64,000 bases of DNA from Sphingomonas sp. ERG5 (lineage in GTDB: Bacteria > Pseudomonadota > Alphaproteobacteria > Sphingomonadales > Sphingomonadaceae). Where the stretch lies: assembly GCF_000803065.1 (NCBI RefSeq), contig NZ_JSXI01000045.1, positions 123,825-187,824 of the forward strand, given 5' to 3'. Of the stretch, positions 54,354 to 63,974 are shown piece after piece. The notes under the pieces are model-generated. The model was not told the DNA's origin and made no database searches. It saw nothing but the letters and a program-made list of their open reading frames with translations. Position 1 is the stretch's first letter. Each line of letters starts with the position of its first letter. A program made the translations under genes and the position numbers.

Positions 54354-55188
54354 GGATATCGGCCTCGATCATGGAAATGCCGGCGGCGAAGTCCGCCGTC
54401 TCGCGCGAGCGGTTGAATCGCGATATGGCGATTGCCGCACTGAGCCGCGCAGCGGTGGCGAAATAGTCCGCCTGATCCGCGATCGCCCCACAGAATTGCG
54501 GACGGTAATAGGCCGAACGCAGCGCGGTGAAGCGCTCCGCCCCGGTGATCGGCGCTATGCCCGGATCGGCATTGACGATGCTTTCCAGCATGTACAGCCG
54601 GCGGATCGGCAGTGGCTGCGCATCGAATTCGATTTGGTCCGCGATATAGAATTTGTCGATGCCTGGCCGGACCGCATCGTCCGATTGTCGGCCGGTCAAC
54701 GTGAGTGCGTCCGCCCACAGCTTCAGCCGCTTGTGGCCGGGGACCGCGATCACCTGCCCCGGATCGCTCAGGTCGAGCACCAGGACGTCGTCGGAACAGA
54801 CCGTCAGGCCGCGCTGGGCCAGTGCCGCGACCAATGTTGACTTTCCCTCGCCCGACACACCCGTAAAGGCATAGACGTTGCCGGCATATGATATGGCCGA
54901 TGCATGTAACGGGACCAATCCGTTCAGCCACGCGATCGCGCCATAGACCGAACCGTCGAAGAACAGGCTTACCTCCCCGTCCGCCATGCCGGCGGGGCGG
55001 GCATAGGTGGTGCCGACACCACGACGATAATGGAAAGCAAGACCGGTCGGCAGCCTGAGCAGAAAGGCGTTGGGCGAAATCTCATAGGTCGGTGTAACGG
55101 TCAGCGCGTCAGGCAAGGAGGCCGGCACGGCCCCTTCGCGCAACCCGGCCTCGGCCTGCAACCGTGCCATGCCGGCGGATATGGCCAT
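54337..55188 (-). CDS. HprK-related kinase-like protein
   Basis: 283 residues. The C-terminal two thirds resemble the HPr kinase/phosphorylase core: VPLHASAISYAGNVYAFTGVSGEGKSTLVAAL with a Walker A at residues 110-118, then VCSDDVLVLDL. The N-terminal HPrK domain is replaced by another region (LLRLPTGLAFHYRRGVGTTYARP). This is the pattern of the HprK-related kinases that occur with PqqD-like proteins and sometimes with lasso or other RiPP genes. It probably phosphorylates a peptide or small molecule. The gene lies 24 bases after the sensor kinase and overlaps the sulfotransferase gene. Confidence 0.82.
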   Translation of the reverse strand: MAISAGMARLQAEAGLREGAVPASLPDALTVTPTYEISPNAFLLRLPTGLAFHYRRGVGTTYARPAGMADGEVSLFFDGSVYGAIAWLNGLVPLHASAISYAGNVYAFTGVSGEGKSTLVAALAQRGLTVCSDDVLVLDLSDPGQVIAVPGHKRLKLWADALTLTGRQSDDAVRPGIDKFYIADQIEFDAQPLPIRRLYMLESIVNADPGIAPITGAERFTALRSAYYRPQFCGAIADQADYFATAARLSAAIAISRFNRSRETADFAAGISMIEADIRGATG

Positions 55189-55212
55189 GTGAATGCGAAA
55201 CTCCCCTGCGGC

Positions 55213-57204
55213 CTATTGAACCGACACATCGGACGAGCGATCGGTTTTTGGCGATTGATCACCCGTGGGAATGTCGATGTCGGCATGATTGGACGCCGCG
55301 GATGGCTGGCGGACCGGCAGGAAGAGCGTGAACCGCGCGCCTCTGGTTCCGGATCGGACGTCCACGCGTCCGCCGATTGCCGCGGCACGATGCGCCTGAT
55401 TGTTCAGGCCGCGACCATGGCGGGTCACGTCGGGATCGAAACCCCGGCCATTGTCTGCGACTTCGATCATCACTTCGCCGTCCACGACCCGGGTCGCGAC
55501 CCTTATCTCGCTTGCGCTCGCATGCTTGACGACATTGGTGAAAGCCTCCTGCAGGATGCGCAGGATGTGCAGCGAGTGGCGCTGGTCGAGCCAGGTGAGC
55601 GGTGGTGCTTCGGTGACTTCCCAGCGCAAGCGGATGTTGGTGGCTTCGAGCCGGGGCTGAAGACGGAAGCGCAATGTGCCGAGTAGCAGCAGAAGGTCGG
55701 TCTCCACCGGCTCCATCGAATCGATCGTGAGTTTGAGGTCGTCGATACAGCTCTTCAGCAGTTCGGCAATCGCGGCGTCGTCGATCTTGCCATGTTCCAC
55801 CACCCGCAGCGCGGTGATCAACGACGAGCCGAGCCCGTCATGCATGTCCTGCATCAGGCGCTGGCGCTCATGATGGATCAGCTCGCGTCGTTCGACCTCG
55901 CGCCGTTTCTGGTGGCTTGCGAGCAATTCGGCCTCACGCTCGGCGAGCCGCTCGGCAAGGACGATATTGGCGCGCTCCACCTCGCCAACTGCGGTCGAAT
56001 AGCGACTGAGGATGATGTGGCAGAACGCGATGATGGTCGCGATCTGCGCGTAGACCGACAGGAAGACATTTTCGATATTGACGAAATTATTCTGGAGCAG
56101 CCAGTCATACCCGCCGAGCAGCGCGGCGAGCAGGCACCAGGCGGCGAGTGCGCAGCCCTCGAGCGAGCGGACCCGCCAGCTCCAGTACAGCCCGTGCAGG
56201 CTCACCACATTGCCGACCAGGAACATCACCGGATACATTAACGGGGCGACCAGGGTCGCGTCCGGCGACCGTCCCAGCAACGGCAGCGTCGCAATGGCGA
56301 AGAACGCCGTGATGGCGGCGATGGTCCAGGTCAGCAATGGCTGGCGGTGGAGGTGGACTCCGATCAGGAACAGATGGACGTTGACGATGATCCACATGAT
56401 CGAATTGACGGTCAGCCAGCCGAACCAGGCATCGGAAATCGGCAGCCGATCCAGTCCGACATAATTGTGCATGGTCCGGATGAACGTGGTGACGGTCACG
56501 GCGAAGAAGAGCAGGTACAGCCTGTCCTGTCGCCGCCCGAACCACACGAACAGCGCGAAAATGCCGCTGGCGAGAAAGATCCAGCTGCCGATATAGGGAA
56601 ATTCGGCCTGGAAGAAGTTGCGGACCATATAGGCCGGGCCGACTTCGGCATAGCTGCCGACCCAGAGGCTCGACAGCGCGCCGCCGATGCCGCGGACATG
56701 GCGCAGCCGCACCAGGATATCATGCGGCGGCGCCTGCTCCGCCGTGTCGTCGAATGCGATCCAGAGCGGCAGGTTCGAGCCGTTCCACTGCAAATTGGCA
56801 TGCGACTGATAATGGAGCACGCCGTCGACATAGATCGCGATCTCGCCATCGCTCTTCCAGCGCGGGATATAGAGATAGGCCTCGGTTGGAGGCTGGGCGC
56901 CGGCGGGCAGGCGGAAATGATACCAGGTCGTCTGGGTGGGGGTGACCGAGGCGTCCGCGACTTGCTTGGGCAGAATCTTGGGGTGCGGCGCATAGGGCAA
57001 ATGGACGCGATTCCAGGTCCCCGTGATAGCGCCAGGATCGACGGTGCGGGGCGGACGCGCATAACCGTCGGTATTCTGAACGAGGATGTTCGCCTCGGTC
57101 AGGTGGATGCCACTCGGCCGGCTCACCGCGAAGATGCCGATCAGGCCGGCGACGATCGTCAGCACGACGATCACATATTTGCGGAAACCCTTAAAGAATT
57201 CCAT
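55213..57204 (-). CDS. 7TM (DISM-type) sensor histidine kinase, NarX/DesK class
   Basis: 663 residues. TM1 (VIVVLTIVAGLIGIFAV), a periplasmic sensing domain to about residue 195 with a carbohydrate-binding-like look (WYHFRLPAGAQPPTEAYLYIPRW), seven membrane helices to about 405, a coiled coil, HisKA_3 (RQRLMQDMHDGLGSSLITAL) and HATPase (EAFTNVVKHASAS, EVADNGRGFDPD, GRGLNNQAHRAAAIGGRVDV). 7TMR-DISM proteins sense small ligands, often sugars. It phosphorylates the regulator encoded just upstream, whose 3' end overlaps by 14 bases. It heads into the HprK/sulfotransferase/PqqD genes. Confidence 0.92.
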   Translation of the reverse strand: MEFFKGFRKYVIVVLTIVAGLIGIFAVSRPSGIHLTEANILVQNTDGYARPPRTVDPGAITGTWNRVHLPYAPHPKILPKQVADASVTPTQTTWYHFRLPAGAQPPTEAYLYIPRWKSDGEIAIYVDGVLHYQSHANLQWNGSNLPLWIAFDDTAEQAPPHDILVRLRHVRGIGGALSSLWVGSYAEVGPAYMVRNFFQAEFPYIGSWIFLASGIFALFVWFGRRQDRLYLLFFAVTVTTFIRTMHNYVGLDRLPISDAWFGWLTVNSIMWIIVNVHLFLIGVHLHRQPLLTWTIAAITAFFAIATLPLLGRSPDATLVAPLMYPVMFLVGNVVSLHGLYWSWRVRSLEGCALAAWCLLAALLGGYDWLLQNNFVNIENVFLSVYAQIATIIAFCHIILSRYSTAVGEVERANIVLAERLAEREAELLASHQKRREVERRELIHHERQRLMQDMHDGLGSSLITALRVVEHGKIDDAAIAELLKSCIDDLKLTIDSMEPVETDLLLLLGTLRFRLQPRLEATNIRLRWEVTEAPPLTWLDQRHSLHILRILQEAFTNVVKHASASEIRVATRVVDGEVMIEVADNGRGFDPDVTRHGRGLNNQAHRAAAIGGRVDVRSGTRGARFTLFLPVRQPSAASNHADIDIPTGDQSPKTDRSSDVSVQ

Positions 57205-57859
57205 GGCTACGGGCCTCGAAAATCGCTTCGGCCTTCGATTTCACCTCAAGTTTCTGATAGATTCGTCGCACAAAGGTCATGACCGTATTGCGGGAGATCG
57301 ACATCAGTTCGGCGATTTCGTCATAGCTGAAACCCTTGGTGATCAGCTGTAGCGCTTCACGCTCGCGTGGCGACAGCGGCGTGGCCAGCGGTGGTATCGC
57401 CTCGGGCTGTGGCTCGTGCGGACGGAAGCGCAGCAGGATCTGGCGCGCGATGCGCGGGCTGATCGGGCTGCCGCCTGAATGGAGGCAGCGTATCTCCTCG
57501 GCCATCGTCCGGGCCGAGCTGTCCTTGAGCAGATAGCCCGTCGCGCCCGCCTCGATCGAGGGGATGACATGCCGGTCGTCGGCGAAGGTGGTGCTGACCA
57601 TGATCCCGCACGCCGGCCATGCGATATGCGCCGCGCGGATCACGTCAATCCCCGATCCGTCGGGCAGGCCCAGATCGACGACCAGAATATCGAGCGGCTC
57701 GCCTTGCAGCAATTTGGAGGCCTGGGCGACGTTGTGCGCGGTTCCGGCGAGGATCATGTCGCCGGCCGCGCTGACGGCGGCGGCAAAACTGTCCTGGAAC
57801 GAGAGATCGTCTTCGACGATTGCAACACGCAAGATAGCCGAGCCGTTGGTCGCTGTCAT
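57191..57859 (-). CDS. NarL/FixJ-type response regulator
   Basis: 222 residues if started at ATG 57859; ATG 57907 in the same frame is possible, and neither has a strong ribosome-binding site. Receiver: RVAIVEDDLSFQDSF, LVVDLGLPDGSGIDV with the phospho-acceptor Asp, GYLLKDSSARTM. LuxR HTH: LSPREREALQLITKGFSYDEIAELMSISRNTVMTFVRRIYQKLEV. First gene of the five-gene operon to 53196 and divergent from the two-partner secretion genes; the palindrome at 57957 is a candidate target. Confidence 0.92.
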   Translation of the reverse strand: MTATNGSAILRVAIVEDDLSFQDSFAAAVSAAGDMILAGTAHNVAQASKLLQGEPLDILVVDLGLPDGSGIDVIRAAHIAWPACGIMVSTTFADDRHVIPSIEAGATGYLLKDSSARTMAEEIRCLHSGGSPISPRIARQILLRFRPHEPQPEAIPPLATPLSPREREALQLITKGFSYDEIAELMSISRNTVMTFVRRIYQKLEVKSKAEAIFEARSHGIL

Positions 57860-57956
57860 CGGCCGATCCGTTTTCCCCGCGGGCAAATGCCCTTGCCAAG
57901 CCGCCATTCAACGGCTTGCTCAAGCGCGTTCTACCACAACCCGTCATGGCATCGTG

Positions 57957-57972
57957 TCGCTATTTATAGCGA
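57957..57972. promoter_or_regulatory. Palindrome TCGCTATTTATAGCGA between regulator and secretion genes
   Basis: Perfect 7-base arms (TCGCTAT, ATAGCGA) around TT, placed in the divergent gap, 98 bases upstream of the regulator start used here and 114 upstream of the transporter start. Length and symmetry suit a NarL-type dimer. Confidence 0.5.
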
Positions 57973-58085
57973 TATGTGGATTCGTTTCGGCACCGTAAAA
58001 ATAGCTGCGAGACGGGGCGTCGGACGCATGAAGTTCGCGACGACAGCTGGTCCGGTCACCGTTCGACCGCCGAGGGGGCGATGCG

Positions 58086-59864
58086 ATGCTTGCGGGATTA
58101 TCATGCGACGGCAGCATCGCTGGCCGTATGGCGGTCCGGCATAGACTGCGTCGACGGGCGGTTGCGGGGGTCGGGCTGCTGGCGGGTGCGTCGGCGGGAA
58201 TTCCGGCGCTGGCGCAAACCGCCAGCCAGATTGCCCCGCCGACCTATGCACCCCCCGTCAAGGGGCGGCCGGCATCGCCACTCATGTTGCCTGCAGACTC
58301 GCTGATGGCGCCCCCTGCAGGCGCCGAGGCCCTGTTCGTGACGCCGGGGGATGTCGAGATCGAGGGCGGGGCATTGTCATCCGCCACCCTGGCTGCGCTA
58401 CGCGAAACACTGGTGGGCAAGCGGGTCAGCATCGCCGCCGTCTTCGCGGCGGCGGGCGCGGCGGAGGCGGCCGAGGCACGGCGCGGGCGCGTCTTGTTGC
58501 GGGTCGTGGTGCCGCGCCAGGACCTCGCCGATGCGGCGGCGATCCGCTTTGCGGTGATCGAGGGATTTGTCGAACGGATCGACTTGTCGGGTGTGCCCGC
58601 CGGCGTGCGGGGCCGGGTCGGCGCGGTGCTGGCGGACCTGGCCGGGCGTCCGGACGTGACGCTGGAGCAGATCGAGCGCCGGTTGACGCTGGCCGCCGAA
58701 GTGCCCGGACTCACTTTGCGCTCGACGCTTGCGGCAGGCGTGCGGTCGGGCGGTACCGTGCTGAGAGTGGACGCGACCTGGCGTCCGGTCACCGCCTTCG
58801 CCACCGTCGACAACACGTTGGGCGATACGCTGGGGCGCGAGGCGTTCGGGCTCGGCATCGATCTCAATTCGGTGCTCGGGGCGGGCGAGACCATCTATCT
58901 GCGTGCCTCGGGGCTCCCGACACTGGGTCGCGAAACGAGTTTCCTTGACTCCACGCCGCGCAACCGCGCGCTCGCGGCGGGTGCGATCATACCCGTTGGC
59001 GGCGATGGCTTTGCGATCACGGTGGAGGGGGCCGACGCGCGCACCGCGCCGCGGCACGTCGCGTCGCTTCCTGGTTTCGCCAGCCGGTTTCGCCGTTTGT
59101 CGCTCGCGGTTCGCTACCCCCTGGTCCATAGCCGCGCGCTGACCATCGGTGCCGAGGCGCGCCTCGATGCGGAGGATGAACGCGTCGGGATCATCACCCC
59201 GGCGGTCCTGCCGCTGTCGCTTGATCGGCTGCGGATCATTCGTACCAGCCTGGATGTGAACACCTATCTGCCGGGCGGTGGCGGCGCGAACGGCCGGGTC
59301 GAGATGTCGTTCGGAATCAATGGGCTCGGCGCCCGGTCCGCGGCTGACGCGACCGCCATATTGCCGCTGTCGCGTGCGGGGAGCGATGCCGATTTCGCCA
59401 AGCTGGTTCTGTCGGCCAGCGTCGATCAGCCGATCGTCACGCATCTGGTACTGGCGCTGCGCGCGCGCGGGCAAACGAGTTTCGGCCGGCCGCTCGGCAA
59501 TGCGGAGCAGATCGGCGTGGCGTCGCTCGACGCCATCTCGCCCTTGTCGTCGGGCACGCTCCAGGGCGATGCCGGCCATGCCGTTCGCGGTGAGGCGCGG
59601 GGATCCTTTGTGTTCGGGCGGCGCGGCCTGCTCGCCAGCGTCGCGCCCTATGCTTTTGCCGCCGAGGCACAAGTGCGGCTGATGCAGCCCACGATCGTCG
59701 AGCGGCGCAGCACGAACGCGTTCGCTTACGGCGTCGGCCTGCGGCTGGCGGGGCAGGCCGCAAGCGGTTCCCCGGGCCTGTCGGCCGGCATCGAACTGGG
59801 CCGAGTCCATCGCGACGGAGTCCGCTCCGGGCGCGCCACCTTTTCCCTTCTTACCCGCTTCTGA
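58086..59864 (+). CDS. Two-partner secretion transporter (ShlB/FhaC/HecB family)
   Basis: 592 residues, ATG 58086 after GAGGGGG. An extended N-terminal signal region (RHRLRRRAVAGVGLLAGASAGIPALAQ) is followed by POTRA-type domains (FVTPGDVEIEGGALSSATLAALRETLVGKRVSIAAVF, VLLRVVVPRQDLADAAAIRFAVIEGFVERI) and a 16-strand barrel ending GRATFSLLTRF with terminal Phe. It is an outer-membrane pore that recognises the TPS domain of its partner and exports it. The partner gene starts 15 bases after its stop. Confidence 0.9.
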   Translation: MLAGLSCDGSIAGRMAVRHRLRRRAVAGVGLLAGASAGIPALAQTASQIAPPTYAPPVKGRPASPLMLPADSLMAPPAGAEALFVTPGDVEIEGGALSSATLAALRETLVGKRVSIAAVFAAAGAAEAAEARRGRVLLRVVVPRQDLADAAAIRFAVIEGFVERIDLSGVPAGVRGRVGAVLADLAGRPDVTLEQIERRLTLAAEVPGLTLRSTLAAGVRSGGTVLRVDATWRPVTAFATVDNTLGDTLGREAFGLGIDLNSVLGAGETIYLRASGLPTLGRETSFLDSTPRNRALAAGAIIPVGGDGFAITVEGADARTAPRHVASLPGFASRFRRLSLAVRYPLVHSRALTIGAEARLDAEDERVGIITPAVLPLSLDRLRIIRTSLDVNTYLPGGGGANGRVEMSFGINGLGARSAADATAILPLSRAGSDADFAKLVLSASVDQPIVTHLVLALRARGQTSFGRPLGNAEQIGVASLDAISPLSSGTLQGDAGHAVRGEARGSFVFGRRGLLASVAPYAFAAEAQVRLMQPTIVERRSTNAFAYGVGLRLAGQAASGSPGLSAGIELGRVHRDGVRSGRATFSLLTRF

Positions 59865-59879
59865 TCGAGGACAAGTCTG

Positions 59880-62800
59880 ATGAATCGCATGCTCCCGCTC
59901 GCTTTGCTCGGCTCCACCGCGCTGGTTTCCACCGCTGCCCTTGCGCAGGAACTGCCGACCGGCGGCCAGCTTCAGGCCGGTGCGGCGACCATCACCACGC
60001 CCGGGGCAGGGTCGATGCAGATCACCCAGACCAGTGATCGTGCGATCATCAACTGGCAGAGCTTCTCGGTCGGTGCAGGTGGGCACGTCGATATCAGCCA
60101 GCCCAGTGCGACGGCGGCGTTGCTCAATCGCGTGACCGGCAGCACGACCAGCGAAATCGCCGGGCAGATCACCGCCAATGGGCGCGTGTTCCTGGTCAAT
60201 CCCAATGGTATTCTGATCACCTCGACCGGAACGGTTCGGGCGGCGGGGTTCACGGCCTCGACCCTCGACATTGCCGATAACGATTTCATGGCGGGCGCGG
60301 ACGAGACGATCGTCACGGCGCAGCGATCGGGGCAGGAGATCGGCTATCTCCGCAATGGATTCGCCGGGGCGATGCGCGGTGACGGCAAGGGCCTGGTTCA
60401 GGCACGGGTACGGGCGCTGGGCGCCTCGGGCGAGCAAGCGCTCGACCTGGGCGGTGACGGCTTTCTTCAGGTCCAGGTTCCGTCGGCGGGCATCACGGTC
60501 GCGGGACGCATTACCGCAAACGACATCGTCCTCACCGCAGGCACGGCGCGCGACATGGCGCGTGGTGTGGTCAATGTCTCGGGCGTCCTCGACGCGACGA
60601 GCGTTACCGGCCATGGCGGCACGATCTCGCTCACCGGCGCCACGGTGCAGCTGGTCGGCGCCACTCTCGATGCTTCGGGGGCGACCGGCGGCGGCGCGAT
60701 CCGCCTCGGCGGCGACTGGCAGGGCTCGGGCACGCTTGCTCACGCAACAGAGCTTGAGGTCGATGCCGCGTCGCTGATCCGATCGGATGCCCGGCAAAGC
60801 GGTGACGGCGGCCGGATCGTGTTGTGGTCGGATGAGCGCACCCAGTTTTCCGGGGCGATCAGCGCACGCGGCGCGCAAAGCGGGGCCGGCGGCGAGGCGG
60901 AAGTGTCGAGCAAGGGCATGCTCGGGTTCGACGGCGCGGTCGACCTGTTCGGCGCGCGGTCGGGCACGCTGCTGCTCGATCCGCGCAACGTCACGATCGT
61001 GGCGGGATCGGGCGGCACGCTGCCGGGTGGGGTCTACACGCCCGGCGCCAATGATTCGCAAATCGGCGCCACCTCGATCACCAACGCGCTGGCGGCGGGC
61101 ACCAATGTGACGATCACCACCGGGTCGACCGGCGCGCAAGCCGGCAACATCACGGTCAATTCGGCGATCAGCTGGTCGGGCAATGCCGGCCTCACGCTCA
61201 ATGCCGCCAACAATATCATCGTCAACGCGGCAATCACGGCGACGGGTACGGCCAATGCGGCCAAGACCGTAACGCTGATCGCCGGCCGGGACATCAACAC
61301 CAGCGCGACCATTTCCACCGTGGCCAATGGCAGCGGCAACGCGATCTCGTTCACGGCGGGACGTAACATCTCGATTGGTGGCGCGATCACCACACCGGGC
61401 ACCCTGAGGCTGAACACGACAGGCGGTCTCGGCGCCGGCGTGGGCGGAAATATCAACGTGGGCAAGTTCGTGCAGGTGGCCGGCAGCTGGCGGCAGGTCG
61501 CCGCCGTCCTGCCGACTTTCTCCGCCGGTGATTTCCAGGTTGCGGCCGGCGCATCGTTCATGCGCGCGACCTCGGGCGACGGCTCGGCCGCCAATCCTTT
61601 TGCGCTGGTCGATGTCTATGGCCTGCAGGGTGTCGGGACTGAAGGATATTATGCCGGCGTCAAGAGCAGCTTCATCCTCGCCGGCAATATCGACGCGAGC
61701 GGCACCGCCGGCTGGAACGGTGGCGCGGGCTTTGTGCCGATCGGCGGTGTCGATACCGGCAATGTCTATCAGAACGGATCGTTCGACGGTCGGGGATTCA
61801 CCATTGCGGGGCTGACCATCAATTTGCCGGGCAAGAACAATGTGGGTCTGTTCGGTGCGAACGGCACGCTGATTCAGAATCTCCGTATCACGGGCGCCAA
61901 TGTCACCGGGGCCTATGGCGTCGGCGTGCTGGTCGGTACATCCAGTGCCGACTCCCTCATCCGCAACGTGTCGGTCGCCGGTACCGTTCATGGGACGATC
62001 GATAACAATAGCGAAATCGGCGGGCTGATCGGGCAGAATGCAGGCTCGATCGATCGATCGTCCGCCAATGTCACCATGGACACCGCCACCGCCTATCAGG
62101 TCGGTGGGCTGGCTGGTTCGAACGTCGGCAGCATCACCAATTCCTACGCAGCCGGAACGATTTACGGGATGCAATGGACGGGCGGGCTGGTCGGGAACAA
62201 TGTCGGCACGATCAACAATTCCCATGCATCGGCCAGCGTCATCGGCAGCCCCAACGGGATCGCAGGCAATTCCGCAAGCATCGGTGGGCTGGTGGGAATC
62301 AACAGCGGCGCGATCAGCAATGCCTATGCCACCGGCGACGTGATCGGCGGCGCCGCGATTGGCGGATTGGTGGGGCTCAATGGCGGAATCGGACCCGCGT
62401 CCATCACGCAGTCCTGGGCAAGTGGCAAGGTCACCGGTTCCAATATGGTGGGCGGGCTGATCGGGAATAATGAACCCGGCGCGACCGCCATTGGCGTATA
62501 TGCGACCGGCGCCGTATCCGCAGGGTTTACCGCTGCCGGTGGGCTGGTGGGCCAGAATCAGGGTTCGGTCAGCAACGCCTATGCGACCGGCGCGGTGACT
62601 GGCCAATCCGTCCTCGGCGGGCTGATCGGCAACCAGGCCGGCGGCTCGGTCAGCAATGCCTATTGGGACAGCTATTCCACTGGCCGGGCGACCGCCTTTG
62701 GAGCGAACTCGGGCAGCGCGACCAATATCCTGTCGGTCACGTCGGATCCATTACAGGCAGCGGCAGCGAATTATGCCTATAAGGCGAGCGCCTATGCCAA

Positions 62801-63950
62801 TCTGACAGCCGCCAGCGGCATCGGTAACGAGACCCAGGCCGGCTTCGTGTTCGTCGCCGGCAACAGCACACGCCCGTTCCTCGCGTTCGAGGTGCCGACC
62901 AGCTTCACCACCACCACCGATGCCGGCGGCCGCCTGGTGATCTTCAACAGCCATCAACTGCAGTTGATCGGTTACGATCAGGCGCGTCTGTCGGGCCAAT
63001 ATAGCCTGGCCGGCAACATCGATCTGGCCGAAACCGGTGCGGTCGTTACCGGCACGCCCGGCTCCTATTCGGGCATGTGGGCGGGCACAGGCTTCGTGCC
63101 GATCGGCACCGATGGTCTCGGCAATGCCTGGAACGGCACCGGTTATACGCTGCTCGCCAACGTCGCCAGCGGCATTTACGGCTTCACCGGTCTGCTCAAC
63201 GGCAATGGCTTCACGCTGTCGAACCTGCGTATCAATCGTGCCGCGATCAAGAATGTCGGGTTGTTCGGCCTGTCCTCCGGCACGCTGAGCGCGATCAACG
63301 TCAGCGGCAGCGTCAGCGGCCTGAACGGCGTCGGCGGCCTGGTCGGGATGCTCTATGCCGGCGGCAGCGTCAGCGGCAGCACCAGCGCGGTCAACGTCAC
63401 CGGCAACAATCTGGTCGGCGGCCTGGTCGGCAACCAGAATGACGGATCGAGCATCACCCAGAGCAGCGCGAGCGGCAGCGTCAGCGGCGTCAGCAATATT
63501 GGCGGGCTGGTCGGCTATGCCTCGGGCGCAACGATCAATCGATCGTTCGCAACCGGCACGGTGACCGGCGCCAACTATGTCGGCGGCCTGATCGGATACC
63601 AGTACAACTCGACCACCGCCAACAGCTACGCCACGGGTCGAGTCAACGCGTCGGTCGGCACCGCAGGCGGGTTGGTCGGCTATCTTTACGGCGGCAGCGT
63701 GGCCAACAGCTATTCGACCGGACTGGTGATCGCCACGCGGTCGGCCGGCGGACTGATCGGCCAGAGGGCCGTTGGCGGCACCGTCACCAGCTCCTATTGG
63801 GATATGATGTCGAGCGGCCAGGCGACCAGTGCTGGTGGCACCGGCCTGACCACCGCGCAGATGCACGACCCCCTGAACTATACTGGCTGGAACTTCGTCA
63901 CGATCTGGAATGCGCCCAACGCCGGCGCCCTTCCGGCACTGCGCCCCTGA
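59880..63950 (+). CDS. TPS-exported filamentous exoprotein with GLUG repeats
   Basis: 1356 residues. Signal peptide MNRMLPLALLGSTALVSTAALAQ. A haemagglutination-activity (TPS) domain follows, with AIINWQSFSVGAGG and NPNGI at residues 107-111. The rest is beta-helical and contains two modules, each opening with a 'SLAGNID...GFVPIG' segment and followed by GLUG repeats (VGGLAGSNVGSITNSYAAGTIYG and many similar). The C-terminus has SSYWDMMSSGQATSAGGTGLTTAQM, the usual GLUG terminal motif. No membrane anchor is seen, so it is probably released or held by the transporter. Role: adhesion, biofilm or cell contact; precise ligand unknown. Confidence 0.93.
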   Translation: MNRMLPLALLGSTALVSTAALAQELPTGGQLQAGAATITTPGAGSMQITQTSDRAIINWQSFSVGAGGHVDISQPSATAALLNRVTGSTTSEIAGQITANGRVFLVNPNGILITSTGTVRAAGFTASTLDIADNDFMAGADETIVTAQRSGQEIGYLRNGFAGAMRGDGKGLVQARVRALGASGEQALDLGGDGFLQVQVPSAGITVAGRITANDIVLTAGTARDMARGVVNVSGVLDATSVTGHGGTISLTGATVQLVGATLDASGATGGGAIRLGGDWQGSGTLAHATELEVDAASLIRSDARQSGDGGRIVLWSDERTQFSGAISARGAQSGAGGEAEVSSKGMLGFDGAVDLFGARSGTLLLDPRNVTIVAGSGGTLPGGVYTPGANDSQIGATSITNALAAGTNVTITTGSTGAQAGNITVNSAISWSGNAGLTLNAANNIIVNAAITATGTANAAKTVTLIAGRDINTSATISTVANGSGNAISFTAGRNISIGGAITTPGTLRLNTTGGLGAGVGGNINVGKFVQVAGSWRQVAAVLPTFSAGDFQVAAGASFMRATSGDGSAANPFALVDVYGLQGVGTEGYYAGVKSSFILAGNIDASGTAGWNGGAGFVPIGGVDTGNVYQNGSFDGRGFTIAGLTINLPGKNNVGLFGANGTLIQNLRITGANVTGAYGVGVLVGTSSADSLIRNVSVAGTVHGTIDNNSEIGGLIGQNAGSIDRSSANVTMDTATAYQVGGLAGSNVGSITNSYAAGTIYGMQWTGGLVGNNVGTINNSHASASVIGSPNGIAGNSASIGGLVGINSGAISNAYATGDVIGGAAIGGLVGLNGGIGPASITQSWASGKVTGSNMVGGLIGNNEPGATAIGVYATGAVSAGFTAAGGLVGQNQGSVSNAYATGAVTGQSVLGGLIGNQAGGSVSNAYWDSYSTGRATAFGANSGSATNILSVTSDPLQAAAANYAYKASAYANLTAASGIGNETQAGFVFVAGNSTRPFLAFEVPTSFTTTTDAGGRLVIFNSHQLQLIGYDQARLSGQYSLAGNIDLAETGAVVTGTPGSYSGMWAGTGFVPIGTDGLGNAWNGTGYTLLANVASGIYGFTGLLNGNGFTLSNLRINRAAIKNVGLFGLSSGTLSAINVSGSVSGLNGVGGLVGMLYAGGSVSGSTSAVNVTGNNLVGGLVGNQNDGSSITQSSASGSVSGVSNIGGLVGYASGATINRSFATGTVTGANYVGGLIGYQYNSTTANSYATGRVNASVGTAGGLVGYLYGGSVANSYSTGLVIATRSAGGLIGQRAVGGTVTSSYWDMMSSGQATSAGGTGLTTAQMHDPLNYTGWNFVTIWNAPNAGALPALRP

Positions 63951-63974
63951 TTCCCTTTTTTCGCGAGACTGATC

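Noticed and set aside
58398..62606. 1402-residue minus-strand open frame
   Set aside because: Antisense to the TPS transporter and GLUG exoprotein. Its length comes from high GC and repeated codons. No domain, no ribosome-binding site, and the plus-strand proteins are well supported.
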